Shown one piece after another: positions 6,694-7,719 of a DNA stretch of 7,719 nt. The notes beneath the pieces are model-generated. The model was not told where the DNA came from and searched no databases. It saw only the letters and a list, made by a program, of their open reading frames with translations. The stretch's first letter is position 1, and every line of letters starts with the position of its first letter. The DNA lies in contig CAZWEI010000052.1 in NCBI GenBank assembly GCA_964632135.1, positions 1 to 7,719 of the forward strand. The letters run 5' to 3'. The DNA is from JBFMAP01 sp964632135 (GTDB taxonomy: Archaea; Micrarchaeota; Micrarchaeia; Burarchaeales; JBFMAP01). Made by a program: the position numbers and the translations under genes.

Positions 6694-6703
6694 GAGGGTG
6701 ATC
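6694..6703 (+). promoter_or_regulatory. Strong ribosome-binding site of the cold-shock gene
   Basis: GAGGGTGATC contains GGTGATC, an exact complement of the GATCACC near the 3' end of archaeal and bacterial 16S rRNA, 2 bases before ATG 6706. It is the best ribosome-binding site in the window and suggests high expression. Confidence 0.75.
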
Positions 6704-6705
6704 TA

Positions 6706-6897
6706 ATGAAAGGAAAAGTAAAGATGTTTAACCCCACGCGGGGGTTTGGATTTATCACGGGCGACGACGGCAAGGACGTGTATGTGCACACCTCGGCGAT
6801 TGAAGGCGGTGCCGCGCTCGCGGTCGGCGACGTTGTGGAATACGACGTTGAATCCGGCGAAAAAGGGCCGCGTGCAAAGAACGTAAAAAAAGTCTAA
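6706..6897 (+). CDS. Cold-shock domain (CspA-like) protein
   Basis: A 63-residue single cold-shock domain: a five-strand OB-fold that binds single-stranded RNA or DNA and melts RNA structure in the cytoplasm. RNP1 is intact (RGFGFI, 12-17), and RNP2 is recognisable as VYVHTSAI (25-32). The C-terminal GEKGPRAKNV (51-60) is also typical. Two usual aromatic nucleic-acid contacts are changed: the Trp of KWFN is Met7 (KMFN), and the Phe of VHFSAI is Thr29, while VFVH is VYVH. The protein is a little shorter than E. coli CspA (70). It has its own TATA-like box and a strong ribosome-binding site. The short leader of about 18 bases leaves no room for the long thermosensing leader of E. coli cspA. Cold-shock domains are patchily distributed in archaea, so transfer from bacteria is possible. 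The family assignment is firm; a role in cold response is not shown. Confidence 0.92.
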   Translation: MKGKVKMFNPTRGFGFITGDDGKDVYVHTSAIEGGAALAVGDVVEYDVESGEKGPRAKNVKKV

Positions 6898-6956
6898 ACG
6901 CGTTTCCGAAATCGCAGAATGCCGTTTCTGACTTTCATCCCTAGCCTCGCGCAGAA

Positions 6957-7004
6957 AAGCTAGTAAAATATGATATGGGAGCGCAAGGGGGGGAGGGAAG
7001 CTAG
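6957..7004 (+). repeat. Short direct repeat AAGCTAG
   Basis: AAGCTAG occurs at 6957-6963 and again at 6998-7004, flanking the AT-rich then G-rich stretch between the convergent genes. Both copies can pair with CTAGC at 6941-6945, giving two alternative hairpins. At seven bases, chance is possible. Confidence 0.3.
6977..6997 (+). other. G-quadruplex-type motif
   Basis: GGG (6977-6979), a 7-base gap, seven G in a row (6987-6993), one A, and GGG (6995-6997) satisfy the four-tract G3 pattern with loops of 7, 1 and 1 bases. On the opposite strand this is a C-rich pyrimidine tract just past the end of the convergent gene. A role in transcription ending or RNA stability is only an inference. Confidence 0.4.
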
Positions 7005-7017
7005 AGTCTGCGAATAT

Positions 7018-7039
7018 CCCTAAGTTAAGGGCTGTTTTT
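7018..7039 (+). terminator. Possible terminator of the cold-shock gene
   Basis: CCCT (7018-7021) and AGGG (7028-7031) can form a 4-bp stem with a 6-base loop, followed by a T5 run at 7035-7039 that touches the stop codon of the convergent gene. Archaeal terminators depend mainly on T-runs, so the T5 is the more relevant part. The stem is weak. Confidence 0.3.
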
Positions 7040-7719
7040 CAGACTGTCTGGAGGCTGATTTTCCTCTCAACAATCCACAAATTTCCATTCGACATGGTTA
7101 TGGCATATTCGTTTCCGGCATATTTCTCATAGAAGCGATAGTTTTCCGGAACCCTGATCCACCTCCGGAGCCTTCCCTCGCCTCCGGCGCCCATGGACAC
7201 AAGAATCTCAGCCATATCTTTTTCCTCCATCGAATAGGCTCTCGCGACTTGTTTGACGGTGAGTTGCTTGCCCAATTCCAATTGGCGAAGCTCCAAAATG
7301 AACGGGATTAAGTCAGAATAACGGTCTAGACGGCGTTGTTCTCGGAATTGATTCTTAGCCAGCAAGTTTGAAGCCTCTTTCCGCAAATATTCCTTTAGCT
7401 TTCCTTTAGCGTACTTCAAGGCCTGCGTGAAGAGGACTTGGTAAGGGAGGTCAGCAGAGCTTAAGTCACGCGCAATATCGATAATAAAGCAAGAGTTGTG
7501 TGATGTATAATCCCAATTCGGAGCCAAGGCTTGGACGTCGACATCGAGAACTATGCCCTTGCGGCCTTTATCCTCGAAAAACATCATGCAATCGTACGAG
7601 AGCCTTAAACCCGTGTTTGCGATTCGAGTTATTTGCTCCATGATATCTCTCTTGACTTCTGGGCTCAAAGAAGTATTACACGAACGAATATCGTTTAAGG
7701 ACCCGTAGAACTTCGTTTT
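7039..7719 (-). CDS. Hypothetical protein, 5' end beyond the window
   Basis: I do not recognise this protein. The frame is open from the right edge (7719) to the TGA at 7041-7039, giving 226 visible residues with no in-frame stop upstream, so the gene probably begins outside the window. Internal candidate starts are TTG 7668 and ATG 7641; neither has a convincing ribosome-binding site. The visible protein is soluble and mixed alpha/beta. Strands such as GIVLDVDVQAL and SCFIIDIARDL, both acidic, are followed by a long charged helical region (QALKYAKGKLKEYLRKEAS, then NQFREQRRLDRYSDLI). Next come a possible helix-turn-helix-like stretch (LTVKQVARAYSMEEKDMAEI) and a C-terminal part ending NGNLWIVERKISLQTV. 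Its base composition is more AT-rich than the lyase region. It is convergent with the cold-shock gene. A DNA-related or regulatory role is possible from the HTH-like segment, but this is weak. Confidence 0.6.
   Translation of the reverse strand, partial: KTKFYGSLNDIRSCNTSLSPEVKRDIMEQITRIANTGLRLSYDCMMFFEDKGRKGIVLDVDVQALAPNWDYTSHNSCFIIDIARDLSSADLPYQVLFTQALKYAKGKLKEYLRKEASNLLAKNQFREQRRLDRYSDLIPFILELRQLELGKQLTVKQVARAYSMEEKDMAEILVSMGAGGEGRLRRWIRVPENYRFYEKYAGNEYAITMSNGNLWIVERKISLQTV

Larger units (their letters stand above)
6912..7013 (+). other. Intergenic region with nested inverted repeats (possible structured 3' UTR or small RNA)
   Basis: The 141-base gap between the cold-shock gene and the convergent gene contains TCGCAGA (6912-6918) paired with TCTGCGA (7007-7013). 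Nested inside are CTAGC (6941-6945) and GCTAG (7000-7004, with a second copy at 6959-6963). A competing small hairpin, CAGAA/TTCTG, lies at 6915-6930. There is no open reading frame of note and no tRNA or box C/D pattern. The stems are short and could be chance. Confidence 0.25.

Noticed and set aside
6898..7038. tRNA or box C/D small RNA in the gap
   Set aside because: No cloverleaf with a GTTCRA-type T-loop is present, and no RUGAUGA/CUGA pair sits at proper spacing on either strand.
7040..7050. Palindrome CAGAC-T-GTCTG as an operator or hairpin
   Set aside because: It is inside the coding end of the minus-strand gene, its one-base loop cannot form a good hairpin, and a single copy of this size is common by chance.

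Overview
The window most likely comes from an archaeon. Five of its genes have an AT-rich TATA-like box (with an A-rich, BRE-like flank in places) about 25-50 bases before the start codon. The two leadered genes carry ribosome-binding sites complementary to the GATCACCTCC end of archaeal 16S rRNA, and the other three sit where leaderless or nearly leaderless transcripts would begin. A degenerate EF1A/SelB-type protein also fits an archaeon. Most genes are GC-rich with G/C-ending codons. The lineage cannot be fixed from the sequence; a small-genome DPANN-type archaeon is a guess.

Layout, left to right. Positions 1-410 hold the 3' part of a DUF192 protein, whose retained N-terminus looks like the end of a lipoprotein signal peptide. 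Positions 473-1795 encode a secreted, C-terminally anchored protein built of repeated beta-sandwich modules. Its stop codon overlaps the ribosome-binding site of a 12-TM major facilitator transporter (1802-3286), so these two genes form an apparent two-gene cell-envelope operon. Positions 3333-4208 encode a 291-residue membrane protein of unknown function, visibly less GC-rich than its neighbours and with a possible internal duplication. Positions 4264-5658 encode a complete tyrosine phenol-lyase (PLP enzyme: tyrosine + water to phenol, pyruvate and ammonium) with all recognised catalytic, tyrosine-specific and potassium-site residues. Positions 5703-6665 encode a translation-factor-like protein with intact domains II and III but a G domain that has lost its GTP-binding motifs. 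Positions 6706-6897 encode a short cold-shock-domain protein. A 141-base intergenic stretch (6898-7038) contains inverted repeats and a G-quadruplex-type motif. A gene of unknown function then runs in from the right edge on the minus strand (7719-7039); its reading frame is open to the end of the window, so its N-terminus is missing.

The genes do not form one obvious pathway. The 473-3286 pair is probably co-transcribed and acts at the cell surface. The 291-residue protein, the lyase, the pseudo-GTPase and the cold-shock protein each appear to have their own promoter. The last two are both plausibly linked to RNA or translation, and the cold-shock TATA box overlaps the pseudo-GTPase stop codon. 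The most notable items are the tyrosine phenol-lyase in an apparently archaeal setting, the degenerate GTPase, and the split between leaderless and leadered promoters. I see no CRISPR array, tRNA, rRNA or insertion sequence.
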